Part shown: piece after piece, positions 18,310 through 28,566 of the stretch
Layout: each line of letters opens with the position of its first letter
Numbering within the stretch: the stretch's first letter is position 1
NCBI RefSeq assembly: GCF_900188255.1
Contig: NZ_FZNS01000002.1
Span: 62,001-126,000, forward strand
Length of the DNA: 64,000 nt
From: Hymenobacter mucosus
GTDB taxonomy: Bacteria > Bacteroidota > Bacteroidia > Cytophagales > Hymenobacteraceae
Direction: 5' to 3'
Notes under the pieces: generated by a model
What the model was told of the DNA's origin: nothing
Seen by the model: the letters and a program-made list of their open reading frames with translations, nothing else
Database searches by the model: none
Made by a program: the position numbers and the translations under genes

Positions 18310-18699
18310 ATGCTGCCTCTCCTCCACGTTCACCACATTGCAATCATCTGCTCCAACTACGCGGTTTCCAAACGATTTTATACCGATGTGCTGGGCCTGA
18401 GCATCATCCGGGAAGTTCACCGCCAGGAACGCGAATCGTGGAAGCTGGATCTGGCCTTGGATGGGCAGTACATTATTGAGCTGTTTTCCTTTCCCGAAAC
18501 GCCCGCCCGTCTTTCTCGGCCCGAGGCAACGGGCTTACGGCATCTGGCCTTTGCCGTATCCGACATAGAGGCTACCGTGCGCGGTTTAGATGCCCATGGG
18601 GTAGCGTCAGAACCGCTCCGAGTTGATGAGTTTACGGGCCGCCGCTTTACGTTCATCCAAGACCCTGATGGTCTGCCGATTGAGTTTTACGAGCAGTAA
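18310..18699 (+). CDS. VOC/glyoxalase-family protein, YaeR (GloA2)-like
   Basis: 129 residues, two beta-alpha-beta-beta-beta modules. Likely metal ligands are His9 (HHIAI), Glu57 (IIELFSFP), His78 (GLRHLAFAV) and Glu125 (PIEFYEQ). The sequence follows E. coli YaeR closely in ERESWKLDLAL, QYIIELFSFP and RPEATGLRHLAF. YaeR-type proteins resemble glyoxalase I, but their true substrate is not firmly known. The 271-base upstream gap is AT-rich and probably holds its promoter, though I see no clean TAnnTTTG. Confidence 0.92.
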   Translation: MLPLLHVHHIAIICSNYAVSKRFYTDVLGLSIIREVHRQERESWKLDLALDGQYIIELFSFPETPARLSRPEATGLRHLAFAVSDIEATVRGLDAHGVASEPLRVDEFTGRRFTFIQDPDGLPIEFYEQ

Positions 18700-18951
18700 T
18701 TCCGGACCTACAGGGTAGTGATATAGTCTGCTAGCTTAGGCACCAATGTTCTTTCCGTGCATGCTGACTTTTGCTGGTGCCCATCCAAGTACGGTTGCCT
18801 GGTGCAGCCTGGGTAGGCATGTATTGGGAGGGGCCAACCCGATGTACGTCAGGTTATAACCGTCTGCCTACGAACACGGCGGAGCTTCAGAACCAGTCAC
18901 TGCTCATTTTTTGCCGTATGAACCGGCATTCCGCGCTACCTTGCCCTCACT

Positions 18952-20853
18952 ATGCCCCAACTTCCGCCGTCTCTCCCCTACCTTATCATCGACTTCGACA
19001 GCACCTTTACGCAAGTAGAAGGCCTTGATGAACTAGCTGATATTGCCCTCACTGGCCACCCCGATCGGGACTACGTAGTAGGCGCCATTCGGGCCCTAAC
19101 CGACCGGGGCATGAGTGGGGAGCTCAACTTTTCGGAGTCTTTGAAGCAGCGGCTGGAGCTGCTACCTGCCCACCAGCGCCACCTGGCCATCCTGGTAGAG
19201 CGCCTCAAGGGGAAAGTATCGGAAAGTATTGTGCGCAACCGAGCCTTCTTCGAGCAGTTTCCGGGGCGCGTGTATATTGTTAGTAGCGGCTTCCGGGAGT
19301 TCATTGAGCCCGTGGTGGCCGAATACGGTATTGCTTCCGACCATGTGCTGGCTAACACGTTTACCTACGACGCCGACGGCCACATCACTGGCTTCGACCC
19401 CGAAAATGTATTGAGTCGGGACGGGGGCAAGATTGAACAGCTGCGCCGCCTCGACCTGAACGGGGATGTGTACGTGCTAGGCGATGGCTACACCGACTAT
19501 CAGATTCGGGAGGCGGGCCTAGCCAACCGTTTCTACGCTTTCACCGAAAACGTGCGCCGCGACGCCGTAGTAGCCCGCGCCGACGAGGTGCTTCCTTCTT
19601 TCGACGAATTTCTTTACCAGAACAAGCTCCCGATGACCCTCTCCTACCCCAAAAACCGCATTCGCGTGCTGTTGCTCGAAAACCCCGACCCACGCGCCGC
19701 CGAACTTTTCCGCCAGGAAGGCTACCAGGTAGACACCGTACCCGGTGGCCTCGACGAGGACGAACTGGTGCAGCAGATTGAAGGGGTAAGCATTTTGGGT
19801 ATCCGCTCTAAAACGCAGGTAACTCAGCGCGTGCTGGATGCCGCCAACCGCCTAATCAGCATTGGGGCCTTCTGTATCGGTACTAACCAAATTGACTTGG
19901 CAGGCTGCATGAAGAAAGGTGTGGCAGTATTTAACGCGCCTTTTTCTAACACGCGCTCAGTAGTTGAGCTGGCGTTGGGTGAGATTATCATGCTCGCCCG
20001 CCGCATTCCCGACAAAAATCCCAAGATGCACCAGGGCGAGTGGGATAAGTCGGCAAAGGGGTCATTTGAAATCCGGGGGAAAAAGTTGGGTATTATCGGC
20101 TACGGTAATATTGGCTCGCAGCTATCAGTGGTGGCCGAAGCCGTAGGCATGCAAGTGCTGTATTACGACGTGGCGGAAAAGCTACAGCTAGGCAACGCCG
20201 TAAAAGTGCGTACCCTCCAGGAGCTACTACAGCAGGCCGACATTGTAACTCTGCACGTGGATGGGCGCAAGGAAAACGCTAACCTCATTGGAGCCGAGGA
20301 GTTTGCTTTGATGAAGCCCGGCGCGCTGTTCCTGAACAATGCCCGCGGCCACGTAGTAGATGTAGCTGCCCTAGCAGCCGTACTCCGCTCGGGTCACCTG
20401 GGCGGCGCGGCCGTTGACGTGTTTCCGTACGAACCCAAAACCAACCAGGAAAGCTTCGAGAGCGAACTGCAGGGCCTGCCCAACGTGCTGCTTACGCCTC
20501 ACGTGGGGGGTAGCACGGCCGAAGCCCAGCGCAACATTGCCGAGTTTGTACCCGAGCGCATCATGCAGTACGTGAACACCGGCAACACGCAGCAGAGCGT
20601 CAATTTTCCCAACATTCAGCTGCCGGAGCAGCAGGCCCACCGCCTCATTCACATTCACCACAATGTACCCGGTGTGCTGGCCCGCATCAACAACGTCCTG
20701 GCTCAGCACCACGTCAACATCCTGGGTCAGTACCTGAAAACCAACGAGCACATCGGCTACGTGATTACTGACATCGACAAGCAGTACGAGCAGGAAGTAA
20801 TTGGGGAGCTGCGCAAAGTGGAGCACACCATCAAGTTCCGGGTACTGTACTAG
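18952..20853 (+). CDS. serA: Fused phosphoserine phosphatase / D-3-phosphoglycerate dehydrogenase
   Basis: 633 residues joining two serine-pathway enzymes. Residues 1-225 are a HAD phosphatase like SerB: nucleophile Asp14 in DFDSTFT, motif II SSGF at 111-114, motif III DGGK, motif IV GDGYTD at 177-182. Residues about 235-560 are 3-phosphoglycerate dehydrogenase like SerA: the NAD fold IGYGNIGS at 382-389, then Arg465 (NNARGH), Glu494 (PYEP) and His517 (TPHVGGST). Residues 566-633 form an ACT domain, typically the serine-feedback site. The first and third steps of serine synthesis therefore sit in one chain; the middle aminotransferase SerC is not in the window. A cupin-like gene starts 15 bases after the stop. 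Confidence 0.95.
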   Translation: MPQLPPSLPYLIIDFDSTFTQVEGLDELADIALTGHPDRDYVVGAIRALTDRGMSGELNFSESLKQRLELLPAHQRHLAILVERLKGKVSESIVRNRAFFEQFPGRVYIVSSGFREFIEPVVAEYGIASDHVLANTFTYDADGHITGFDPENVLSRDGGKIEQLRRLDLNGDVYVLGDGYTDYQIREAGLANRFYAFTENVRRDAVVARADEVLPSFDEFLYQNKLPMTLSYPKNRIRVLLLENPDPRAAELFRQEGYQVDTVPGGLDEDELVQQIEGVSILGIRSKTQVTQRVLDAANRLISIGAFCIGTNQIDLAGCMKKGVAVFNAPFSNTRSVVELALGEIIMLARRIPDKNPKMHQGEWDKSAKGSFEIRGKKLGIIGYGNIGSQLSVVAEAVGMQVLYYDVAEKLQLGNAVKVRTLQELLQQADIVTLHVDGRKENANLIGAEEFALMKPGALFLNNARGHVVDVAALAAVLRSGHLGGAAVDVFPYEPKTNQESFESELQGLPNVLLTPHVGGSTAEAQRNIAEFVPERIMQYVNTGNTQQSVNFPNIQLPEQQAHRLIHIHHNVPGVLARINNVLAQHHVNILGQYLKTNEHIGYVITDIDKQYEQEVIGELRKVEHTIKFRVLY

Positions 20854-20868
20854 TACGCAGTTACTGCC

Positions 20869-21279
20869 ATGACCGTAGAAAATCAAGCGCAACACACCAT
20901 TCCCGCCATTCGCCTGTTCAACACGGCAGATGGAAGCTGTACGTTTGAAGTGGGCACGCTGCCTACCGGAACGCCTTTGCACGTTAGCTATTTCGAAGGT
21001 CAGAATGCCATATTCGACTACCAGAAGAAGCTGCATCCTGCGCCACGTACGCAGTACGTAGTCACGTTGCGAGGCAAATTGCGCTTCACGGTCAGCAACG
21101 GCGACACATTTATTCTGGAGCCGGGTATCATTCTGCTGGCAGAAGACACGCAGGGACCGGGCCACTACTGGGACCTCATCGAAGGAGACACGTGGGAACG
21201 GCTCTATCTGCCCTTCACACCGGGGGCTACTCAGCATTTCACCCCTATGCAGCAAGACAGCTCCCAGGGCTCAACGTAG
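20869..21279 (+). CDS. Small cupin-like protein, co-transcribed with serB-serA
   Basis: 136 residues, mostly beta. It reads as a single cupin barrel: TQYVVTLRGKLRFTVSNGD resembles cupin motif 1 without a clear His pair, and FILEPGIILLAEDTQGPGH gives the motif 2-like turn with one His. The metal site therefore looks incomplete. The start is 15 bases after the serB-serA stop, so the two genes probably form an operon that ends at the hairpin at 21311. A sensor or isomerase role in serine metabolism is possible but unsupported. Confidence 0.75.
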   Translation: MTVENQAQHTIPAIRLFNTADGSCTFEVGTLPTGTPLHVSYFEGQNAIFDYQKKLHPAPRTQYVVTLRGKLRFTVSNGDTFILEPGIILLAEDTQGPGHYWDLIEGDTWERLYLPFTPGATQHFTPMQQDSSQGST

Positions 21280-21310
21280 GTTTATTGTCAGGTAGTCGCT
21301 TTTAGTGTAC

Positions 21311-21375
21311 GGCCCCAACACCACGGCCCCCAACATTCCCTTCGCGGGGCTGTTGGGGGCCGTGGTGTTGGGGCC
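21311..21375. terminator. 25-bp perfect palindrome between convergent genes
   Basis: A perfect 25-bp stem (GGCCCCAACACC...GGTGTTGGGGCC at its ends) with a 15-base loop and no U-tract on either side. It lies between the cupin gene (+) and the FG-GAP gene (-). Confidence 0.7.
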
Positions 21376-21417
21376 TAGCTGGAAAGATTAGGTAGATTGC
21401 CGCCTGACTAGCTAGTG

Positions 21418-23211
21418 CTATTGGCAGCTTACGCGCTGGCTGGTGGTGCCCGCGGCAGTAGTCATTTGCAGCACGTATAGGCCGGCTGGCAATTGGGGAA
21501 GAGCTGGCAGCACTTTGGCAGCAGCAGAAAGTTGCAGCGTGGCGCGGTATACAACTTGTCCTCTCAGGTCTAGTAGGGCGATACCCGTGGCTTGCACGCC
21601 GGAACCAGCAGGCAGGGCTACGGTAAGCTCGTTGGTGAAGGGGTTGGGATAGGCTGCTGGGGCCGTAGCAGTAACGGCAGAGACTGTAGCAGCAACAGCA
21701 ACCACGCTGGAATAGGTAGTCGTACCATCGAAGTCTACCTGCCGCAGACGATAGTAGCGCACAGCTGCTCCCAGGGTCGTACCATCTTGGTACTGATAGG
21801 CGCGGGTGATAGTGCTAGTACCAGCGGCAGCCACTTCCGTCACTGCCACGAAGGAAGTACCATTTTCAGAGCGCTCCACCACAAATTTTGCGCTGTTTAG
21901 CTCCTGGGCCGTAGTCCAGCGGAGCAAGGTGCCGGTGGTAGCTGCCTGGGCGGTGAAGGACGTAAGCTGTACGGGTAGTGGGCTTGCAACGCTTACTACC
22001 TGCTCGTACTGATAAATGGTGCCTATATCGTTGCCCACGAGCAAATCCAGATAGCCGTCGCCATCTACGTCAACCAGAGCTGGAGCGGCAAAGCCGCCTA
22101 CGTCTACTGCCGTTTTATTGACGTCTGTCATTTGCACTGGGGTACTAAACGTGGCAGCATTTGCGGCCGTTTGCTCGGCTTGGTAGATGTACCCATCCTG
22201 GCTCCCCACAATCATATCAATCAGCCCATCACCGTCAAGGTCGGTGAAGACAGGCTTAGAGTACCCACCAACGTCGATAGTGGTAGCAGTAGTACCAGCG
22301 GTGGTTAAGTTTGTGGAGGTGGTAGAAAAAGCACCATTTGCCGTAGTTTGCTCATACCGTCGAACGGTACCATCAGCGCCACCCACCAGCATGTCGAGCA
22401 GGCCATCCCCATCCAGATCTACTATGGATGGCTTTACGGTGCTACCCGCAGTAATGCCCGGCAACGTACCAATGGTAGTGAAGGTAAGCGCGTTCATGGC
22501 CGACTGCTCGTACCGAGTAATGGTACCATCCTCGCCACCCACTAGCAAATCCAACAAACCGTCGCCATCCATATCAGTTACAACGGGCTTGGCATACTCG
22601 CGCGTAGCGCCTGCCACGTCGTTAACCAAAGTAGTACCGCTCGCCAGCTTTAGTTGGCCCAGGTTAGTGAAAGTAGATGAGTTTGCAGAAGCTTGCTCCA
22701 AGCGGTAAATGGTGCCAGTCGTCTCACCTACCAACAAGTCAATCAGGCCATCATGGTCAAGGTCCGTACTGGCGGCCGTGGAATACGTACCGGCGTCGAA
22801 AGCATTAAAGGAGTTCGTTACTAAGCGTAGAAAGCCGGTGCCAGCAGGGCGAGTAACTGTAAACTTGGAAGCACTCAGGGCCGTACCATTAGCCGTGGTT
22901 ACGCGCAAATACCCTGTAATGGCCTCGCGTGGTACCTGCACACTTACAGAGGTTGCCGTGTTAGCGGGGCTTGCCAGAATACGCATCTGCTGACCATTCA
23001 ATAAAACCGACAGCGTATTGCTTAGAGCAGTACCCGTGATAGTTACGGTGGTAGCAGCAATTCCTTGAGGAGCCTGGCCACTTGAGCCAGAGGTAGGCGT
23101 AAAGCTTACAATCGTTGGCGATATCACTTGCGCCAGACTAGCCAATGGAAAAAGCAGAACCGTGCTGAGCAGTGCCGTAGTGCGAGCAGAGTGGAGTAGA
23201 GACAGGGACAT
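21418..23211 (-). CDS. Secreted FG-GAP/VCBS-repeat protein with T9SS sorting domain
   Basis: 597 residues from the ATG giving MSLSLLHSARTT; the longer frame from 23301 lacks a signal peptide at its start. Signal peptide to about residue 28. An IPT/TIG domain spans about 30-118 (SPTIVSFTPTSG, then VTITGTAL). Five FG-GAP repeats each carry a Ca-binding DxDxDGxxD motif, for example DLDHDGLIDLLVG and DMDGDGLLDLLVG, and probably build a partial beta-propeller. An fn3-like module follows (LLRWTTAQELNSAKF...YYRLRQVDFDG), then the type A sorting domain from about 516 (YPNPFTNELTV...AGLYVLQMTT). Likely cell-surface or released; ligand unknown. The fn3-sorting unit is clearly related to that of the giant protein at 2413. 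Confidence 0.92.
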   Translation of the reverse strand: MSLSLLHSARTTALLSTVLLFPLASLAQVISPTIVSFTPTSGSSGQAPQGIAATTVTITGTALSNTLSVLLNGQQMRILASPANTATSVSVQVPREAITGYLRVTTANGTALSASKFTVTRPAGTGFLRLVTNSFNAFDAGTYSTAASTDLDHDGLIDLLVGETTGTIYRLEQASANSSTFTNLGQLKLASGTTLVNDVAGATREYAKPVVTDMDGDGLLDLLVGGEDGTITRYEQSAMNALTFTTIGTLPGITAGSTVKPSIVDLDGDGLLDMLVGGADGTVRRYEQTTANGAFSTTSTNLTTAGTTATTIDVGGYSKPVFTDLDGDGLIDMIVGSQDGYIYQAEQTAANAATFSTPVQMTDVNKTAVDVGGFAAPALVDVDGDGYLDLLVGNDIGTIYQYEQVVSVASPLPVQLTSFTAQAATTGTLLRWTTAQELNSAKFVVERSENGTSFVAVTEVAAAGTSTITRAYQYQDGTTLGAAVRYYRLRQVDFDGTTTYSSVVAVAATVSAVTATAPAAYPNPFTNELTVALPAGSGVQATGIALLDLRGQVVYRATLQLSAAAKVLPALPQLPAGLYVLQMTTAAGTTSQRVSCQ

Positions 23212-23298
23212 AGGATGTGGAAAGGCGTTTTGCGCGTGAGAAGGGAATTGTACCGCGCTCTTCAGGAGAGCAGCTTTGTTGTTCCGTTCTCTTTTTGA

Positions 23299-23306
23299 CA
23301 AAACTA
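23299..23306 (-). promoter_or_regulatory. -7 element TAGTTTTG of the FG-GAP gene
   Basis: A full TAnnTTTG match on the minus strand, 88 bases before the ATG. No clear -33. Confidence 0.45.
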
Positions 23307-23427
23307 TTATCCGATTTTCCCACTATGGTCCATATCAAGCCAAAATGAACCCTTTACTAGGTCAAAGGAGCCAGATTCTAGGTGAACTATTCCGGTAGGC
23401 TAGGCTTATTCATAGTTTCAAGCCTTT

Positions 23428-24795
23428 CTAAAGCCGTTCGTGTACTTGGATAAGAATCCGCTCCATTTCCTTCCTGATGGTGCTAGTTTCAGCCACATGG
23501 TTGTTATTCATGAAGCTAAAAGCCACTATTCTTCCTGATTTGGTACGCACGTAGCCGCACAGGTTGTGGTTGTTGGTTAGGGTGCCCGTTTTACCCCACA
23601 GCCACGGACCGCGGGCGTCACGATAGGTAGTGCGCCGGAGCGTACCCTGCCGCCCACCCGCCGCCAATAGGTCGAAAAGGCGTGGCTCGGGCACTTCCTG
23701 GTGCAGCTTGAAGAGCAGGGCTACTAGGGTGCGGGGCGTAACTAGGTTAAGACGAGAAAGGCCGGAACCATCCACCCAGCGCGGGGCGTCGGGCAAGTCC
23801 TGAAGGTAGCGACGACGCATTACCTGGATTACACGGGCCGTATTCAGAGAATCGGGACGGAGCGCGGACGAGCACATCAGCAGAAGCTGTTCGGCTAGAA
23901 AATTGTCGCTCACGCGCAGCATGCGCCGGTACAGCGAATCGACGGCTAAGCCCCGCAGCACACGCACCGAGTCCTGGGGACGCAAGCGAAGAACGGCCGG
24001 CACAATAGGGCGCCGCAAGGTATCCTGCAACAATTGCAGCAACAGCGCCGAACTAGTCCGAAAAGGCGTTTCATCTACCCAGTTGTTGGTGAAGGGAAAT
24101 ACCAAGAACCGGTTTCCCAGCTCTTGCCGGTGCACGTGGTCGTGCTCAGGGTTTGGCAGCCCCGCAGGAGCAGGTTGGGTTAGCGGTTTAAAAAACTGGG
24201 GCACTACACGCGGCGTTGGCTGACCCGCCCTGGCGTAGAAGCGCACTGTGTGTCCATAGATAGGAAACGGCCCGCGCTCCGGCTGAAAATAGTAGTTGTA
24301 GTCGTCCCACGTCCAGCCGGGTCCGTAGGCGTTTACGCAGGGAACGGGGGCGTATACTAGCTTTTCGGGGCGGTGCAGCAGAAAGTTGAAGGCCCGCGCC
24401 GAGGGTACGTCGCCGTGCAGCAAGGTAGGGTCGCCGGTGCCCCAGAACAGCAGCGTATCGGGGCGGACGATGTAGTGCAGGCTAGGCAAAGAATCAGGGA
24501 GCAGGTGTAGCCCGGCGTACAGACTAAACAACTTCATGGTGCTGGCCGGCGTGAAGTACCGGTCTTCATTCAGCCCAAATACTTGCTGCCCGGTAGCCGC
24601 ATCGGCCAGGCAGACGCCTACCGTGTGCTGCCGCAGAACCGGAGAGCTTTGAATCAGTTGGGCCAACCACGCCGGATTAGGCAATGGGGGCAGAACGGTA
24701 GCCCGCGAAGCCGGTACCTGCGCCGATAATGAAAGGGCGAATACACACAAGATGCCCACCACTAAGGAGCGGCACATAGTAAGGAACACGGGCAT
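23428..24795 (-). CDS. dacB: D-alanyl-D-alanine carboxypeptidase/endopeptidase (PBP4)
   Basis: 455 residues with an N-terminal signal peptide; the alternative start MCRSLVVG lies six residues in. All three penicillin-binding motifs of the PBP4 (peptidase S13) family are present: SxxK as STMK with Ser85 and Lys88, SxN as SDN in LRVSDNFLAEQLL, and KTG in LWGKTGTLTNNHNLCGY. Between the first two lies the long insertion typical of this family. The periplasmic enzyme trims D-Ala from, or cuts cross-links in, peptidoglycan. The gene is divergent from the oxidoreductase at 24991. No -7 element was found in the gap. Confidence 0.94.
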   Translation of the reverse strand: MPVFLTMCRSLVVGILCVFALSLSAQVPASRATVLPPLPNPAWLAQLIQSSPVLRQHTVGVCLADAATGQQVFGLNEDRYFTPASTMKLFSLYAGLHLLPDSLPSLHYIVRPDTLLFWGTGDPTLLHGDVPSARAFNFLLHRPEKLVYAPVPCVNAYGPGWTWDDYNYYFQPERGPFPIYGHTVRFYARAGQPTPRVVPQFFKPLTQPAPAGLPNPEHDHVHRQELGNRFLVFPFTNNWVDETPFRTSSALLLQLLQDTLRRPIVPAVLRLRPQDSVRVLRGLAVDSLYRRMLRVSDNFLAEQLLLMCSSALRPDSLNTARVIQVMRRRYLQDLPDAPRWVDGSGLSRLNLVTPRTLVALLFKLHQEVPEPRLFDLLAAGGRQGTLRRTTYRDARGPWLWGKTGTLTNNHNLCGYVRTKSGRIVAFSFMNNNHVAETSTIRKEMERILIQVHERL

Positions 24796-24990
24796 GCAGG
24801 GAAAGCAACAGGTAAATACTCCCGCAACTTGGCCAAAAGCGCGGGGCTTTTCAACCCTGCCTACTGGTATACCCTACCCCACTAACGCTACCTACGTGGT
24901 CCGCATCCTGCTATGAATGACAGAAACAGGCAACCTGAGCCGCCTCAGAGAGTATGTTCTAGTGTCTTCTTCATCTGTTTGCTGTTTTCT

Positions 24991-26427
24991 ATGTCCATCA
25001 CCAACGAACTACTAAACACCGTGTTGCGCCATGCTGGCCAAGAGGTTTCGCGCAAAGAATTTCTATCTATGGCCGGCCGCGGACTAGCCGTAGGCGTGGC
25101 TGCTGGTGCACTGGCTAGCTGTCAAGATAAACCGGGCGCTACGGCCGCGGCGGCCGTACCTACCACGGGTACTCCTGCTTCGCAGGTAGATGCCTCTACT
25201 ACCTACACGGCCGCCGACGGGCAGAAAGTACCCTCGTCGGAAGCGGTGTCGCCGCCCGCTAAAGTGCCCGCCGACGTAAACAAACCCATTGAGCTGGAAG
25301 CGTGGAAATCAGACGTAGACCCCAAGTCGGCCCTAACGCCTACTCCCCTCCCCCCAGACCAACGGGTAGGCTATGCGCTGGTAGGCTTGGGCCACCTTAC
25401 ACTGGAGGAGCTACTGCCCGCGTTTGGCCAGTGTAAAAAGTCAAAGCCAGTGGCGCTGGTAAGCGGCTCGCCCGAAAAGCTTAAGAAAGTAGCCCAGCAG
25501 TACGACATCAAGCCCGAAAGCTGCTACAGCTACGCTGACTACGACAAGCTTAAGGACAACCCCGAAGTCAAAGTGATTTACATTGTGTTGCCTAACTCTA
25601 TGCACGCCGAATACACCATTCGGGGAGCCAAGGCGGGCAAGCACATCTTATGCGAGAAGCCAATGGCAAACTCGGCCAAGGAGTGCGAGCAAATGATTGA
25701 CGCCTGCAAGAAGGCCAATGTGAAGCTCATGATTGCCTACCGCATACAGTACGAGCCTTACAACCGGGAAGTACGGCAGATGATTCGGGACAACAAGTAT
25801 GGCAAGGTCAAATACATTCAGGCGCAAAACAGCCAGAGTTCGGCTAACCCCGACCACTGGCGCCACAAAAAGGCCTTGGCGGGCGGGGGCGCCCTGCCCG
25901 ATATTGGCCTATACTGCCTCAACACCGCCCGCTTCCTTTTAGGTACCGAACCTACCGAAGTATTTGGCTACTCCTACAGCACGCCGGGCAACCCATTATT
26001 CAAGGAAATAGAGGAAGTAATGAGTTGGCAAATGCGCTTCCCGGACGGCATCATCGTGGATAACATCACCCATTACAACACCCACGACTCGCGCTTTTAC
26101 CGCGTGAATGCGGAACGGGGCTGGATTCACCTCAACAATGCCTACGCCTACAAGGGCCAGCAGCTGCAAACCTCCCACGCCGAGGGGCCAGCCAAAATGG
26201 AGAATCACATTACCTTGAGCTCGAAAAACCAGTTTGCCGCCGAAATGGACCATTTCTCGGAGTGCGTACTAGCTAATAAGGACCCTCACACGCCTGGTGA
26301 AGAAGGCCTCCAGGACCAACGCATCATGGAAGCCATTTACCAATCGGCTCGGGAAGGGCGCCCCGTGAAGCTGGCGCCCGTGCAAGGCACCGACGTATTT
26401 CGTGGACCCGAACCGAAGGAAGCATAA
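24991..26427 (+). CDS. Exported Gfo/Idh/MocA-family oxidoreductase (GFOR-like lipoprotein)
   Basis: 478 residues from the ATG giving MSITNELLNTV; the frame upstream to 24913 is unlikely. The N-terminus holds SRKEFLSMAGRGLAVG, a Tat-like twin-Arg relative (Arg-Lys), followed by LASC, a lipobox. It is thus probably exported folded with its NAD(P) bound, as known for glucose-fructose oxidoreductase of Zymomonas. After a Pro/Thr-rich linker (about 45-120) comes the Rossmann fold (YALVGLGHL), the EKPMANS motif with the conserved Lys, and GGGALPDIGLYCLN with the Asp and Tyr typical of the GFOR group. Sugar substrate unknown. Confidence 0.88.
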   Translation: MSITNELLNTVLRHAGQEVSRKEFLSMAGRGLAVGVAAGALASCQDKPGATAAAAVPTTGTPASQVDASTTYTAADGQKVPSSEAVSPPAKVPADVNKPIELEAWKSDVDPKSALTPTPLPPDQRVGYALVGLGHLTLEELLPAFGQCKKSKPVALVSGSPEKLKKVAQQYDIKPESCYSYADYDKLKDNPEVKVIYIVLPNSMHAEYTIRGAKAGKHILCEKPMANSAKECEQMIDACKKANVKLMIAYRIQYEPYNREVRQMIRDNKYGKVKYIQAQNSQSSANPDHWRHKKALAGGGALPDIGLYCLNTARFLLGTEPTEVFGYSYSTPGNPLFKEIEEVMSWQMRFPDGIIVDNITHYNTHDSRFYRVNAERGWIHLNNAYAYKGQQLQTSHAEGPAKMENHITLSSKNQFAAEMDHFSECVLANKDPHTPGEEGLQDQRIMEAIYQSAREGRPVKLAPVQGTDVFRGPEPKEA

Positions 26428-26454
26428 GCTACCTCGTCCATTGTATTTTTTGGG

Positions 26455-26490
26455 AGCACCCGGCCGCTTTTTCGGAAGTTGCCGGGTGCT
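26455..26490 (+). terminator. Hairpin after the oxidoreductase
   Basis: The stem AGCACCCGGC/GCCGGGTGCT is followed by a T-poor tail (TCTGGTTT). Weak intrinsic terminator or 3' protection hairpin. Confidence 0.55.
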
Positions 26491-26513
26491 TCTGGTTTAG
26501 AGACGGTTTTTGA

Positions 26514-28226
<1,713 letters not shown>

Positions 28227-28566
28227 ACGTAGAAGCTTGAAAAAACGCGGTAGCTGCATTGGCAGCACCGCCACATCGTCATGCTGGACTGGTTGCAGCT
28301 TGCCCGTGCTAAGCATTGGGTCATCATCCTTCACGCGGGATGCAAAGCTCGACTAGACCAGCATGACGATTTTTATAGTGCCTTTACCGCTGCATACGTC
28401 CTGCTTTCAGCGTCCTGAGCGACGCGAATTACAGCTTTCGGCCTGACAAAACGCCGCGCCTGCAAAATATTCGCCTGACAAGTCCGACCTTTGCGGTAGC
28501 GTCGCCAGGTTTTTGATTGGCGGGGTCACACCTAGTAGTACTCTTTTGCCCCTCATCCTTACCTGA
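28227..28566. other. Intergenic region holding a REP-like repeat
   Basis: 340 bases between pyrG and yidC. It contains the 96-base inverted repeat listed separately. Near 28490 a degenerate -7 (GACCTTTG) may serve yidC. No gene seen. Confidence 0.6.
28275..28370. repeat. REP-like imperfect palindrome, copy 1
   Basis: A terminal inverted repeat ATCGTCATGCTGG/CCAGCATGACGAT encloses an imperfectly paired interior. Its outer CGTCATGCTG...CAGCATGACG matches the repeat at 62850, so both appear to belong to one dispersed family. Confidence 0.65.
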
